64,000 bases of DNA, from positions 2,542,001 through 2,606,000 of the forward strand of contig NC_054752.1 of assembly GCF_018143015.1 (NCBI RefSeq). The letters are read 5' to 3'. Below the pieces are notes generated by a model. That model was given only the letters and a program-made list of their open reading frames with translations. It was not told where the DNA came from and did no database searches. The position numbers were made by a program, and so were the translations under genes. Position 1 is the first letter of the stretch, and each line of letters opens with the position of its first letter. Shown here one piece after another: positions 13,001 to 24,439 of the stretch. Source of the stretch: Lytechinus variegatus (taxonomy: Eukaryota > Echinodermata > Echinoidea > Temnopleuroida > Toxopneustidae).

Positions 13001-16000
13001 TAGGAAATACATGTAAGGATTATTATTATTCATTATTATTATAGGGTCTATTTTTTCATTTACACACTGGAGCAATCACAGAATTTGGGGCTGCTATTTC
13101 TTTCACTTCAGTGGCAAATTTTTGCATGATAAACAAATACGTGTATATGGTGAATGCAAATTATCATCATTCTGCGGAGAGTTGCATCAGTTTTTAATCC
13201 TACAAGTTTTCAGATCTGACAACTTTCCTAGATTTTGATTGGTTGAGAAGCACTGTTCCTATGGTAACTGTCAGATAAAATGGGATTTGTCGGATAAAAC
13301 GTCTGACAAGTCCTTTCATGAAATGCTCCTCAGGTGTATGGGTTAATTAATTTATTTTCAATTCATGAAATGGCAAATCGTCCAATTGCCAACTCTTCTA
13401 CTACCATTTGGTCTATCATCCGCTCACCTACTCACCTCATGGTCTACTTTCATTTAGTCTAATGCCATTCTGTCTAATAACCAGTTGGTCCAATAGCCAT
13501 TTAGTCCATATACCATTTGGTTTAATTAAACAAAAGTGTTAATAGTGCGAGAATGGGTATTAGACGAACTGATTATTAGACGAAATGGTAATAGACGAAA
13601 TGGTGATTAGACGAAGTGATGATTAGACTAAGTGGTTATTGGACCAAATGGTTGTTAGACGAAAGTTGATGGACGGAATGGAATTAGACTAAATAAAGGT
13701 AGACCATGTGCTGAGTGGACCAGTTGGCAAACAAAGGATGAATTGGCAATTTACCAGTGAATGTACATGTAGAATTTTTTTTCTTTAAAGGGGAATGAAA
13801 CCTTTGGAACAAATAGGCTTGTGTAGAAACAGAAAAATCAAAGAATAAGAATAAAGAAAGTTTGAGAAAAATCGGACAAATAATGAGAAAGTTATGAGCA
13901 TTTGAATATTGCAATCACTAATGCTATGGAGATCCTCCCATTGGCAATGCGACAAGGATGTGTGATGTCACTGATGAACAACTTTCCCTTTGGTGGACTA
14001 TAAAATACCCTCAAAATGTCTCTTTTTGCTTTTTCTTACGATGATACAAACTCTTTATCCATTACGTATTCTTAAAAAAATTGTATTACATGCCCTCATG
14101 TAGAAAGAACACATGATCTATGGATAGATGTGATAAAAGAGGCAATTCAAGTGAAATATATACTAAAGTAATGGGGAGAGTTGTTCATCAGTGACATCAC
14201 ACATCTTTGTCGCATTGCCAATTTGCTATCTCCATAGCAATAGTGATCGCAATTTTCAAATGCTCATAACTTTCTCATTATTTGTCCAATTTTTCTCAAA
14301 CTTTTGTTGATCTGTTTCTTTGATTTTTCTGTTTTCACACAAGCTATCTTGTTCCAATGGTTTCATTCTCCTTTAATATTGTTTGTGGTAGTTTACATGT
14401 AGATCTTTGGGTGGCTCTTGTAAAAATGGTCAACCCAAAGCACAATTTTTTTCAGGGAAATGGGTGATTTGGGCTGTTATTAATATCATCATTATGAACT
14501 AAGAGGATTATTACCTTGGATTGATCCTCTTTGCAACCTCAATAATATCAGACAAGCTCTCTGACATCTTGGGATGATGGGTGTTACCCATCGTCATGGC
14601 AACCAGCTTTTCCGTAAGCTCATGACACGTCTTCAGGATAGCGATGCAGTGTGGCATCAACCCTCTGTAAAAATAACCCACACGTGTGTCAATTTCAACA
14701 TGTACATGTATCTGCACAAGAACTTCATAATGACTATCAAACATGAAGAAAAAGCCTCAATCGCATAAATATCTGTAATAAAAGCTTTTGCGTAGCAATT
14801 GAAATAAAATTAATTGCCTAAATGTACAAAACCATGTTTGTCATAAGGAGGGCTGAATTGAAATGACTGGTCCACCGATGCCCGACCTAAATGTATGCAG
14901 CCGGTCACCAGTGTGAATTAATGCAGACCAGTGGACCATTGAAATAAAGAAATTTAAATTCAGTGTAACCAAAAGACTGCAATTATTGACAATTTTAAGA
15001 CATAAACTTCTTTTTAATACCTAGATACATGTACGTACAGATTCAGAACTTCATATGATATTCACTTGATATAAAATTCAAACCACTTCTCATCCAAGTT
15101 GGATTAAGGAAATAAGATCATTATGGAGCAGGATTTCTAATTTTCTTGCTTGAATTAATCTGCTCATAACATTATGATATTGTTGCTTTATGTATGGGCG
15201 TGGTCATTTTATTCTGCTTGTCTGCAGCTGCTGGTGAGACTTCTCTAATTTTCACACATTGATAGAGTAAGTGTATCTACATGTAAGTTGTTGATTGTTG
15301 GATTTTTTTCTCATTTGCCAGAGCACTGTAAGACAAAGGGTGACGATCAATCACTAGTTTGAAAGAACAATTCTGATTGGCTCCTCATCAGTATGAGCTA
15401 AATGCGCATCTTGATAGCAGTTTCATTTAGCGATTAACCGCTAACCTTTGTGTTACGGGGCCCTTGTTTATAAAGTATGCAGGGTCTGCCACAGAAACAG
15501 GCACAAGTCAGCACTTGTATGGTTAGGAGCTCTAGGTGCTTTATCAGAGGTTTGACTTACGTAGCATCATCCACCCATTCTTCATCTTCTAGAATCTGTT
15601 CAAGGCTGTTGTTTGCGCAGACATCTCTCAGCTCTACTTCAAAGTCTTCATGAGGCATCTCTGCATCGTTCACCAGGGACACATTCTGACGACCACTAGA
15701 AGAGCAACAAAATCATTTCAGAGTTGTTGTATATTCTTGCTCAGCAATTTGACCATAGATTGGGTTGCTTTTTGCTTTTTATAAAAGTTTTTAGTGATTT
15801 GGCAAAGCAGCTACATATCATAAAATACATGCATATCAGCACTAAACTACATGTAGAAGCTAGATTATTATCATAATCATAATCAATTTCACTATCATAA
15901 TCAACATAATCATCATCATCATCACTAGTTAGCATCATCATCTTCTTCATCATCATCATCATAATCATCATCATCCTAATCATCACCATCACCACCATCA

Positions 16001-16513
16001 CCATCACTATCACTGCCACTCTCACCACCATCACTCATCATCATCATCATCACGATTACAACCCTTTCCCAAAATCATCTGTCATAACACCACCACTTAA
16101 CTGAACCACCATCATCATCGCTGTTACCAATATTACCCAAATGAAATAACTTCTGAAGATATCCATCACAGAGAACGAATCATTATACATTACATGTACA
16201 GCATAGTACATGTACATACCGGTATTACTTTCTTTCATCGAAATATGATTTACAATGTAGATGATGAAGGGGGGATGGGGACCACAGCTATCTTTTTCAC
16301 CATCATCGTCATCATCATCATCTCAACATTCAACACAATCCTTTTAATCCAAATTCACTGATGAACTTCTTACCTGTTTTTCCTATGTATTGACTCTTTG
16401 ATATTAATATCCAAGACACGACATCGATGTCTGCAAGCGACGATGAGGGCCACAAAGGAGGCAATGAATAGAAGACCAAGGATGGCAATCGCTACTATGA
16501 CGACGATATCCAT
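9881..16513 (-). CDS. TMEM98: TMEM98, transmembrane protein 98 (complete, six coding exons)
   Basis: Joined coding exons on the minus strand are 16513-16374, 15695-15561, 14664-14515, 11547-11488, 10818-10698 and 10009-9881 (735 bases, 244 aa plus stop). All junctions are GT/AG and in frame. The protein begins MDIVVIVAIAILGLLF, like vertebrate TMEM98 (METVVIVAIG), with one hydrophobic segment at about residues 3-26 followed by a basic CRHRCR stretch. The conserved soluble core is clear: HCIAILKTCHELTEKLVAMTMG, SDIIEVAKRINPRVDDVV, MYPPIDPRLLEAR, LVLVTKQAC and WIDGSI (vertebrate family length about 226 aa). In vertebrates TMEM98 is an ER/plasma-membrane protein that binds MYRF and restrains its self-cleavage; that role is family knowledge, not shown here. 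The start is the first ATG after an in-frame stop. The C-terminal 30 residues are Pro/Ala-rich and diverged. Confidence 0.96.
10110..10400. repeat. (GGA)n/(GAGGAA)n purine microsatellite
   Basis: About 290 bases of near-pure GGA/GAA triplets in the last TMEM98 intron. Long open frames of poly-Glu/Gly on one strand and poly-Leu on the other are products of the repeat, not genes. Confidence 0.95.
10698..10818 (-). CDS. TMEM98: TMEM98 coding exon 5
   Basis: Acceptor ACACAG|G and donor TACAG|GTCAGC. The acceptor four bases further in would break the frame, so the first AG is chosen. It encodes AALLLSLQHLVLVTKQAC and WIDGSIKQMESHLQ. Confidence 0.95.
11488..11547 (-). CDS. TMEM98: TMEM98 coding exon 4
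   Basis: A 60-base exon, acceptor CCTAG|G and donor GCAAG|GTTAGT, encoding VDDVVKCMYPPIDPRLLEA. Confidence 0.96.
13183..13335. mobile_element. MITE of the GCGTTTCATGAAAGGACTTGTC family, decayed copy
   Basis: It matches the better copy at 24542-24704 in inverse orientation: CAGATCTGACAACTT, TTGATTGGTTGAGAAGCACTG and GACAAGTCCTTTCATGAAA are shared words. It lies in TMEM98 intron 3. Confidence 0.8.
13376..13765. repeat. Two opposed arrays of a 12-16-bp word (CCATTTGGTCTA / TAGACGAAATGG)
   Basis: About 13390-13530 carries repeated CCATTTGGTCTAAT-type words. About 13550-13740 carries the reverse complement, TTAGACGAAATGGT, several times. The two arrays face each other, so the region can fold as a slipped hairpin. 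A fragment of the same word occurs at about 9205-9250. Confidence 0.85.
13796..14375. mobile_element. MITE with TAAAGGGGAATGAAACC ends
   Basis: The left end TAAAGGGGAATGAAACCTTTGG pairs with the right end CCAATGGTTTCATTCTCCTTTA (given in part). The arms also pair inside (GAGAAAGTTATGAGCATTTG near 13890 against CAAATGCTCATAACTTTCTC near 14259). It lies in TMEM98 intron 3 and is non-coding. Confidence 0.85.
14515..14664 (-). CDS. TMEM98: TMEM98 coding exon 3
   Basis: Acceptor TTACAG|A and donor CCAAG|GTAATA. It carries GLMPHCIAILKTCHELTEK, the best conserved part of the family. Confidence 0.97.
15561..15695 (-). CDS. TMEM98: TMEM98 coding exon 2
   Basis: Acceptor TTCTAG|T and donor GCTAC|GTAAGT. 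It encodes an acidic stretch ending in ILEDEEWVDDA, which matches vertebrate ILENEDWIEDA. Confidence 0.95.
15885..16060. repeat. (ATC)n/(ATCACC)n microsatellite
   Basis: A triplet repeat in TMEM98 intron 1, with more diffuse CATCAT words near 16100 and 16300. The open frames across it (Met/Asp runs) are artefacts. Confidence 0.9.
16374..16513 (-). CDS. TMEM98: TMEM98 coding exon 1 (start and transmembrane segment)
   Basis: ATG at 16513-16511 in the context GCAATGG. It encodes residues 1-46 plus two bases of a split Ser codon, and the donor is AACAG|GTAAGA. The exon holds the whole membrane segment. Confidence 0.95.
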
Positions 16514-16865
16514 TGCCTTGCCGTTGAGGTGATCAACAAGGGTTGCTAAGTTTACATCAAATATCCTCAAGGTCCAATCAAGCTACGTTTGCATCATCAT
16601 GATGTGGAACTACATGTATAATGATAAACATAGAGAAAGACTTACATATGAATCATAATCAGGGAAAAAATTACACCAGGGCAGGGGGCGATTTAGCCCC
16701 CGAAATGCTCAAAGGAGACATGGAAATTCCCATTTATCACAATGTTGCAGATTTTAGGCAGTAAATTGTGAGACGTAGCCCCGAAAATAAAATAACTGTT
16801 TTCCTAACATGTAAACTGTAGGGCACTCAAAATCTCAAACTAAAAGATCTTGAACAGTGACCCGA

Positions 16866-17149
16866 GACACATCTTATAAAGAGTTGCGATTGATCCAATC
16901 AACCACAACTGTGGAAAGCCAGTAATGTTAACATCTACATGTAAAATGCAAATTTGTTCAACATATTTTCTAGATATGCTGTATATTCATACTGTACATT
17001 CATCGTTCTCTTGAAGATTTAGTGTGATTCTCTTAGTTCACTAAGGAGATTGTGCACATTTCTTGCAGAAAAAAATGATGGTATGGATGGATTTCCATAC
17101 AATTGAGATTGATTGGATCGGTTGTAACTTGTTGTAAGACGGGGCCCTA
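16866..17149. mobile_element. MITE, GGGCCCCGTCTTACAAAGAG family, copy 1 of a run of three
   Basis: Left end CTTATAAAGAGTTGCGATTG; right end TGTAAGACGGGGCCCTA. The inner word CCACAACTGTGGAAAGCCAG recurs in the next copies. It lies just upstream of the TMEM98 start. Confidence 0.85.
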
Positions 17150-17263
17150 GACTAACGTCAATCAAAGGTCATAGCATTGGATGGCCTATGCATTTGGTCT
17201 TAATGCCCCTCTCATTGGATAGTTTTGTGCCTTTTCTATATTTCCCCATTTGTGCTGCAGATC

Positions 17264-17538
17264 AGGGCCCCGTCTTCCAAAGAGTTGATCCAATCAATCG
17301 TAACTCTATGAAAATCCATCAGTGTCATAATTTTTTTCTACGAAAAACTTGCCCAATGTCCTCTGTATGCAAAGACAAACATAGTGAATTTTCAAGAAAA
17401 CAATGAATGCATGAATATACATCATAGCTGGAAAATACTTTGAACAAACATGCATTATAATAGATGTTGACGTTGCTGGCCGTCCATAGTTACAATTGAT
17501 CGGATCAATCGTAACTCTTTGTACAAGACGGGGCCCTG
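17264..17538. mobile_element. MITE, same family, copy 2 of a run of three
   Basis: Left end AGGGCCCCGTCTTCCAAAGAG and right end ACAAGACGGGGCCCT. Both ends are inverted repeats, separated from copy 1 by about 115 bases. Confidence 0.88.
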
Positions 17539-17539
17539 G

Positions 17540-17837
17540 ACCCCTTCTTACAAAGAGTTATGATTAATTTGATTAAAAACAACCATGGAAAGCCAGCAAT
17601 GTCAACATCTAAATTACATGTCTGTTTTTTTCAAAAAAAGGGTTTATCAAAGATTTTTTAGATATGTGTTCATTGTTTTCTTAAAAATTCATTTCAGTGT
17701 GCTTCTCTTTGTTTACAATATACTATATAGACATTGTGGAAATTTCCTAGAGAAAAAAAAATATGATATTGATGGATCATGTCCATTATAGTTGTGGTTG
17801 ATCAGGTCAGTCACAACTTTTTGTAAGACGGGGCCCA
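17540..17837. mobile_element. MITE, same family, copy 3 of a run of three
   Basis: It starts CCCCTTCTTACAAAGAGTTA directly after copy 2 and ends TTGTAAGACGGGGCCC. Its body contains the CATGGAAAGCCAGCAATG word shared with copy 1. Confidence 0.85.
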
Positions 17838-18141
17838 GCTAAACAAATATACTATATAGAAAGTTTGCCTCCCCCCAATAAAAAAAGAGGTCTAAGGCCA
17901 GAATTACACAAGCCCACCCACTTTGAGGGTCATTTCACTGTCAACCAAAAAGTTCACCATAAAAATTTGGTAAGTCAAATAAAAACAGAATATTTCCCAA
18001 TTTGCAACATGACCCAGATATTCCTTCAACAAACCTTGTCTTATTCTGTCTCAACAAAATTTACAAGATCAATAACCCTCCCAGTCCCATTTATGAGTCA
18101 GTAATAACTTGCACTTTTCATCGATTGTATCATATGGATGA

Positions 18142-18358
18142 AGGTCTACCGTGACACAGAATCCTGACATCCAAGGCTCAAAACTGGACCCTTAAGAAGT
18201 TCTGTCTCGTTCGTCTTCCTTCTTTCAAATTTGAAAACAAAATGGCTGATCGTTACCGAGAACGAACGCAACATGGATGGAGGTCTAACATGTTAATGTT
18301 CCCTTTTTTTGTGTCCAGTTTGTGCCTCGATGTCAGGATTCTGTGTCACGACAGACCT
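18142..18358. mobile_element. MITE with AGGTCTACCGTGACACAGAA ends
   Basis: AGGTCTACCGTGACACAGAA on the left pairs with TTCTGTGTCACGACAGACCT on the right. The inner arms CCTGACATC and CAAAACTGGAC are mirrored too. A relative lies at 28050-28210. Confidence 0.85.
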
Positions 18359-18530
18359 GCTTCTTTGAATCACTATACCTGTTTCAATCAGAGAACAGTA
18401 GATTCGGTCCACTGATTCTAACATTCTCTGACTCTGGCTGAAACAGTTATTGGCTAATAAAACTACATGTAGGCCTAAGACATGATGTAAGAAGAATTGT
18501 GAATGGTTGTCTGGTGACTCTCGTCGTGTA

Positions 18531-19046
18531 TAGTGAGTGATTGTATTACCGACCGGCCTTGTATTACCGAACGCGCACATCATATGCGTCAGAAAATAAT
18601 CAAATACGCTCAAACCTTTGCAACTTCCTTCCAAAGGGAACTTAAAAAGAAAAATGATGAAAAATTATCAAAAACACAATTTCAAAGTCTTTATATCCTC
18701 AAAACAATAAAATATGGTCAAAATAGCTCATGAGTGACTTTGTTGTTTTTCCAACTTTTCCCATAGAAAACACACGTTCGGTAATACGATACCTTTTCAA
18801 GTGACCAAAATATTTCACTTGCGAAGAGGGGTCCGATAATACGCCAGTGGCGGACTGTACCAGCCTGGAAGAAGAAGATTGGAAGCTGATGTCGTAAAAA
18901 TGAAACACAATTTCGGCAAAATTTCTGCATAATTATATTTTGTAGGTATTTGTGTATTTATGGTGAAAGTTTGGTGAATTTTATTGGAATAATGTGTTTG
19001 ATATGATCAAATTCATGAAAAGTGTTCGGTAATACGATCCACTACC
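18531..19046. mobile_element. TIR element with TATTACCGA ends and internal repeats
   Basis: The left end is TAGTGAGTGATTGTATTACCGA (shown in part) and the right end is TCGGTAATACGATCCACTACC (in part). Further TATTACCGA or CGGTAATACG words lie at about 18556, 18780 and 18833. Non-coding. Confidence 0.7.
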
Positions 19047-19049
19047 ATA

Positions 19050-20660
19050 AGTGTAAGTGCATAAATTATTTTTTCCTCTTTTTTCTTGTTTTAATTTGGA
19101 GAGCTATTGCGACCCCATTCTAGAATTCTAACCCATTTAGGAGAGTAACCATATCTGCCTAGTATTACACAGACGACTCCTGGCCCTGGGCCAACTACCG
19201 GCAAAGCTCAAAGTAGGCCTACAAAGTATACCCAGTTGTTGTGTATCCGGACGGGTTGTGTGTCCGGACGATCAATTTTAGAATGTCATTTGGAAAAATT
19301 TACCAGCGAAGTTTCATCAATTTTTAGTACAAAATGTTAGGAAATATTATATAGAACAAAATAGAAAATAATTACAAGTAATGGATTCATATTTTTAGTG
19401 TAATCCACAGACAAAAAAGAAGGCTTCAAAAAAATGAAGTGTCCGGACACCCGACCCCCCATCCTACATGTACTAGACGTAGAAATGAAGGGGTGGAACA
19501 ATAGTAAACAACACAATACACAACGACAGTGCACTGCATACTCAGGCTCACACTCAGTCACAGACTCCAGAAATGAAGATCAAGTCTGTCTAAAAGCCGC
19601 ATAAACAAAGATAAAAGACGCTAAAATTAAATTCATGTAGACGGAAATGATGTATGATTTCATCCCTTACACATTTTTTACTTTTAGAAGATTTACACAC
19701 CGGATTATAATGTAAAACATGCCAGTCCTGGTTCGTCTGTTTTTCGGTTGTCTCTCTCTTTAATTCTCTCGATCTCCGGATTCTCGATTCCCCATTTTCT
19801 TTTAACCGGCGCCAACGACAACCGCAAGTGGGCGCGCGCCACACAAAATTATTCAACAAGTTTCTTGTGTGAGTGTCTGAGGAAAGAGATGAGGGGCAGG
19901 GGGTATTGGGGGTAAGGTGAGTGTGTAGGGACGTTTTAGGATAATAACCTTCCTCTAAGTAACCTTTAAAAATAATCTTTTATCCTTTTTTATTCTTGTA
20001 CGATTAATATGTTCAAAAGAGATTATTTCTATTCTTTTCAGGGAAAAAAGTCATCTTTTACAAAGGATTTTTTTTATTTTGTCGATTGATATGGCTTTAA
20101 AACTTCATTTGTAATCATTTTAAGAATATTTGTAATCTCATTGATATTGATAGAATTATTTGTTTGATTTTTTATTTATTGTATACATGCAAAGAATCTT
20201 TATATGAATTGTGATTATAAACTTATTGATTTGAAAGAGGAAGAAAATAAAATATTATTCAAAACAAAAAAAAATCTCTCACTGATCCTCACCCGTTAAC
20301 ATGGTAAATAATATCAAGTGTAACTATCTTGTGACAAATGATTTATAATAGTAACAGTAGAATAATTACTAGTGCCATGTGAAACATGATGTGTTTTTAA
20401 TTAGATCCTTCATCTTTCACACGTTTGATTTTGTTTAATTGTTTTTGTTTTCTTTTTGTTATGTTTTTTTTTGGAGGCGGGTAAAATCTATATTCGGATT
20501 GTTGTATCACTTCTCTTCTAAGAATCAAGGAAGAGTGGCCAAGTACATAATCCAGATTATCCATCAATTAATATATTGATTTGAGTAATTTTCAAAAGAT
20601 GTGTCTTTTTATAATGATAATCATATAGCGCAAAACTAATCGTTTCTATATATTCTATTG
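19050..20660. other. Intergenic stretch; possible TMEM98 promoter near 19700-19870
   Basis: No exon can be supported. GTGTCCGGAC words recur at 19243-19452. The CpG-richest segment is 19735-19850, with CCGGCGCCAACGACAACCGC and GGGCGCGCGCC. Because TMEM98 reads leftward from 16513, a non-coding first exon or promoter here is conceivable, but no splice donor can be fixed. From 19900 to 20660 I see only AT-rich sequence. Confidence 0.3.
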
Positions 20661-20668
20661 TACTAAAC

Positions 20669-20918
20669 AGTAGTGTACGCAGGATATTTTTCAAAGGGGG
20701 AGGGGGGTTCATGCTGAATAAGAAGTGACAGCCAAAAAAGGGTCTTCACCAAAGAGTTGATGTCGTTTCGTACCCAAAAAAATATAAGCAAAAGGAAAGG
20801 TCTCCACCAAAAAAAGAGTAGGTCATTTTTTAATATTTCATACCCCCAAAAAAATTGACAAGCAAATTGAACCCCTGTACCACCCCTCCCCCTCCTGCGT
20901 ACGCTATGTACAGTCTGG
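20669..20918. mobile_element. hAT-like MITE (CAGTAGTGTACGCAGGA ends)
   Basis: Left end CAGTAGTGTACGCAGGA; right end TCCTGCGTACGCTATG. Its body is homologous, in opposite orientation, to the element at 36572-36840: both have a GGGTA(C/G)GAAACGAC word next to a TTTTTTGG run. The flanking duplication is unclear. Confidence 0.75.
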
Positions 20919-21559
20919 TATTTTATCAAAAAGAGCTCCCCAGATGCTGTACATAATACTAGTGGAATAAATAGATTTTAATATCAGTTTGAAATTGTTA
21001 TGTAAAGTTGTTGACTGATTCCAAATTTCATCGGGAAGTTTGTTTCATGGTTGTTGGGCTGATATTAGTGTTGGGGTGCTAAATTGCAGTGTGCCTGTAT
21101 CTCGCGAGCTGCGAAGGTGATGGTCATTCGTTTTTTTTATTTCAAGTTTTATTGCATGAAAACTACAATCATTTTTTAATGTAAAAACATTAATTGTTAA
21201 GAAGAAAAATAACGTATGACATTGTACAATTGTAAATATGGGCAAATTGTTTTTCTTTTTAATCCATGCACTTATCCAGATTATCATAACGTTATTTTGA
21301 TTTCAAAATAAATTTCAACATTTTCTTGATTTGGGTTTTTTATTTTCATAAATTATTACAGGCAAAATATATTTCATTGTAATATAATTCAAACATTATT
21401 TCGTTAAATGCTTGAAAAATCGCTCTAAAAACAATTTTCAAGTCTTGTATAGTTGCCACTCTTTATAATTCCTAAAATATTCAACAACAAAATAAAAAAC
21501 ACGAAAAATAATCAATAATCAACAAAGGAGTCAGTAGCACAATGAGCCAAAACTGTTAA

Positions 21560-21772
21560 GGGGGCTATATCATGGCGAATCGGGCAAACTTTTGAAAAGT
21601 TGCGAGCGAGAAAAAAAGTTTTGGCATTTTTATTGCAAAAAACAAATTTTGTGATAGATCTTGACATAATATTCAGAAAAACATTCTCTCTTTCTCTTTC
21701 TCTTTCTTTGTTTCTTGGTAGTGATTTTGGGGGTAGGCAAGCGCCCAAGGCCCCCAATCTGTACGCCACTAA
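21560..21772. mobile_element. hAT-like fragment, GTTGCGAGCGAGAAAAAAAG family
   Basis: It shares AGTTGCGAGCGAG and TTTGTGATAGATCTTGACAT with copies at 24109-24260 and 26398-26610. It ends CTGTACGCCACTA, the complement of the TAGTGGCGTAC terminus. Non-coding. Confidence 0.65.
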
Positions 21773-21842
21773 AACAAGTGCAAGTCTACAATTAGATGTT
21801 CAGCTTTTTACGAAAATTGCCTTTTACTGTAGTACATGAAAA

Positions 21843-22728
21843 TAATTTTCGTATGACATAATTTTTAGAAGCACGCATTAATTTTCTTTAATATGTTCCG
21901 TAAAAATGCTTCCGTACACAGCTACCCAACAAGGCAACGTCTATGTTATCATCTTCCTTTAACAAGAACTTTATTTGCAAAAAACTCGTTTGTCTTCTCC
22001 GGGCCTGCCTATTGGAACTCTCTGCCTCAAGATTTCAAAGAATCCCCTAATGTAAATATTTTTAAACGCAAACTGAAAAAAATGTTAATTCTGAAATATT
22101 CGTCGCAAACAGGTCAAGCTGAATAACTAAAATAACTGATTTAATTATGCTCAACTTTTATGTATATGAGTTTATATTATATACATATAGTCATGTATAT
22201 TATTTGTTTTACATTATTTTTTCTTCTTAAAACTGCAATTAGCCAAGTACCTGCTCCTGCTGCCTGCCATATTTCTTTTCTACTTAGTGTATTGCACTGC
22301 TCTGTCCCTTCTGCCCCCCCCCCTCACCTCCCCCTCTCTTAAAATATTGTATAACGTAAATATTTCTTTACATGACCCATCAGTTACGTTTTTTCAAGTG
22401 CACAAAAATTGTATTTATTTTTAAACAAATTTATTATTACAAACCAATATTTATTTGTTGTAGTTTTATATTGAAACTAAGTTAGGGGCTTGCCGCCTGT
22501 ACAAGCTTTGCTTTTTTCGGCAAGTCCCTCCGTTTTACTTTCAAATACAAATGTAATTTCAGACAAATTTATTTACTCAATTGTGTTCTTTAAATTTATG
22601 ATTATTTATGTATACATATTATATTTCGTAGTATTTTCGACCTTGTTTTGTTATGTTTATTGTATTATTGCTATGTTCATTATACTATTGTGAAACGGAA
22701 ATAAATAAATCAAATCAAATCAAATTAA
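21843..22728 (+). mobile_element. LINE 3' end (jockey/CR1-superclade), 5'-truncated
   Basis: An open frame at 21893-22126 reads VHSYPTRQRLCYHLPLTRT then SFVFSGPAYWNSLPQDFKE and FKRKLKK. This is the standard C-terminal tail of jockey/CR1/L2-type reverse transcriptase ORFs (HxYxTR ... GpxxWNsLP ... FKxxLK). About 600 bases of 3' UTR follow, ending in short tandem AAATAAATAAATCAAATCAA units, the usual tail form of this group. The catalytic part of the reverse transcriptase is absent, so it is a truncated insertion. The exact clade cannot be settled from this tail. Confidence 0.85.
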
Positions 22729-22904
22729 TCAGGCCTACAATCTGGCATTTGATTTTCTTTTATTTACAAAGAAAGAGTAGTGAACTATATAGTAACAGAA
22801 CTGACGTATAAATATAACATTGTAACCACAAAATATAGTCTTGAATAAATGTAAAGGCCACCTATAAGCAAAATGTAGGGAAAAGAAAAAAAAGAGGAGA
22901 AAAG

Positions 22905-22935
22905 GGCCAGAGAGAGAGAGAGAGAAAGAGAGAAC
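22905..22935. repeat. (GA)n microsatellite
   Basis: AGAGAGAGAGAGAGAAAGAG run between the LINE and the next repeat block. Confidence 0.85.
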
Positions 22936-23374
22936 ATCAAATGGAGAGGCCTGTCAAAATAGGCAACATGATTATATAGGATTATAACTTTAATAATGTA
23001 TATTGTTAAAAAGCATGTCTGTCCTGAAGCCACTAAATTGATAATGTGCATAATCCTGACTGTTAATTTTCCAAACTACGGTATCATTTTTTTTTAAATT
23101 TATCTTTTTTTTTTAAATGTTATGATTGGCACGAAGATGAGTTTTATTGTTAAGTGAGCGCTAATTTTCTTTTAGAAATTTACTTCTTTTCCATCAACAA
23201 TAATAATAAGTGGATCAACCCTCACCGTGGAATGCGTGGATATATCCGCCACTGAATTATCTACCCCCCCCCCGGCCCCCTCATAATTATGAGAGGGTAC
23301 GTGGTAGCGGCGAGCAAGACGACCAATAGACGGTCAAAATTATGACCTCTCCTTTTATATTCTTCCTACTTCTT

Positions 23375-23640
23375 TCCAGTGGCGTAACAGGCGGGGGGGG
23401 GGGACAAGCTTCCCCCTGGCGGATTTCACCGGGAAAATAAAAAAAAACAGGGAAAACAAAAGGGAGGGAGAAAGAAAGGGAAAGGGGAAAGAAAAGGAGG
23501 AAAAGGAAAGGGAAAACTGAAAAGAAAACGAAGAAATTTTTTTTTAAGTGGAAAGAAGAATAAATTTTTTTTTTTAATGGAAAAGGAAAGAATGAAGACG
23601 ATTGGAGAAAGAACAAATCATTCCGAAATATGCCCATGTA
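23375..23640. repeat. CAGTGGCGTAAC terminus plus purine-rich repeat
   Basis: CAGTGGCGTAACAGGCGGGGG at 23377 looks like a hAT-type terminus. It is followed by a GGGAAAGAAAAGG-rich low-complexity stretch. The opposite end is not identified. Confidence 0.55.
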
Positions 23641-24439
23641 ATGCAATAGCATAATGGGAAATAAATCAAAAGATTACAAAATGGCAAATAATAGCGGAAA
23701 TGAAGGTAGAATGGAATTGGTCAAAAGCTAAATTGGAAAACAAAGAAGGGACAAGAAAAAAAAAACAATTTAATAACACGACCGGACTGCCGAAGAATTG
23801 AAATAAAGAGCGGGAAGAAAAATGGACTGCACAGCATTGTGCGATATGATCTTGCTAAATTTTATGCAAATAAGCTACCGGGGCGCCCCGGGGCGTTGCC
23901 CCAGATCCCACGCAGTAGGGGCTCTTCATACGATCTTCATCTTTAACCTTCAAATGGAAATATAGGAAACAACGTACAATGAAATGAAAGGAAACGATAC
24001 AGGGGCGGATCAAGCTCCCGCCAATAGGGAGGGGGGGGGGGGCAAAAATTTCCGTGATCGGCCGCTCAAAGTTGATTTTTGTTTGTTTGTTTGAAGGGGT
24101 TGTCTCAGTGGCGTAATAAGCCAAAAAAATGAGAGTCTCGATATGGCGTATCGCGTAAATACAATAAGAAGTTACGAGCGAGCAAAAAAAGTTGCCTTTT
24201 TATTAAAAAAATCCAAGTTCGTGATAGATTTGGAAAATGATATTTGGAAAATGATATTATATTTAACCCTCATCCCCTTCCTTTTCTCTTTTTTTTTCTT
24301 GATCGTGATTTTTTTTAAATTTCATTTTATTTATTATTATTATGATTTTTTTTTTTTTTGGGGGGGGGGAAACGCCCATGTCCTAACAGTAATTTCTTTG
24401 CTTTATTCTTATCAACAACATAAATGTGTAATAATTAAG

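Noticed and set aside
15741-16034. Met/Asp-rich frame on the minus strand
   Set aside because: It reads through an (ATC)n microsatellite in TMEM98 intron 1.
16514-16570. N-terminal extension of TMEM98 upstream of the chosen ATG
   Set aside because: No ATG begins it; the family start aligns with the Met at 16513, and an in-frame stop lies just upstream.
20660-20930. 8-bp target duplication around the 20669-20918 element
   Set aside because: The flanks GTACTAAA and TACAGTCT match too poorly; only the TIRs and family homology support the element.
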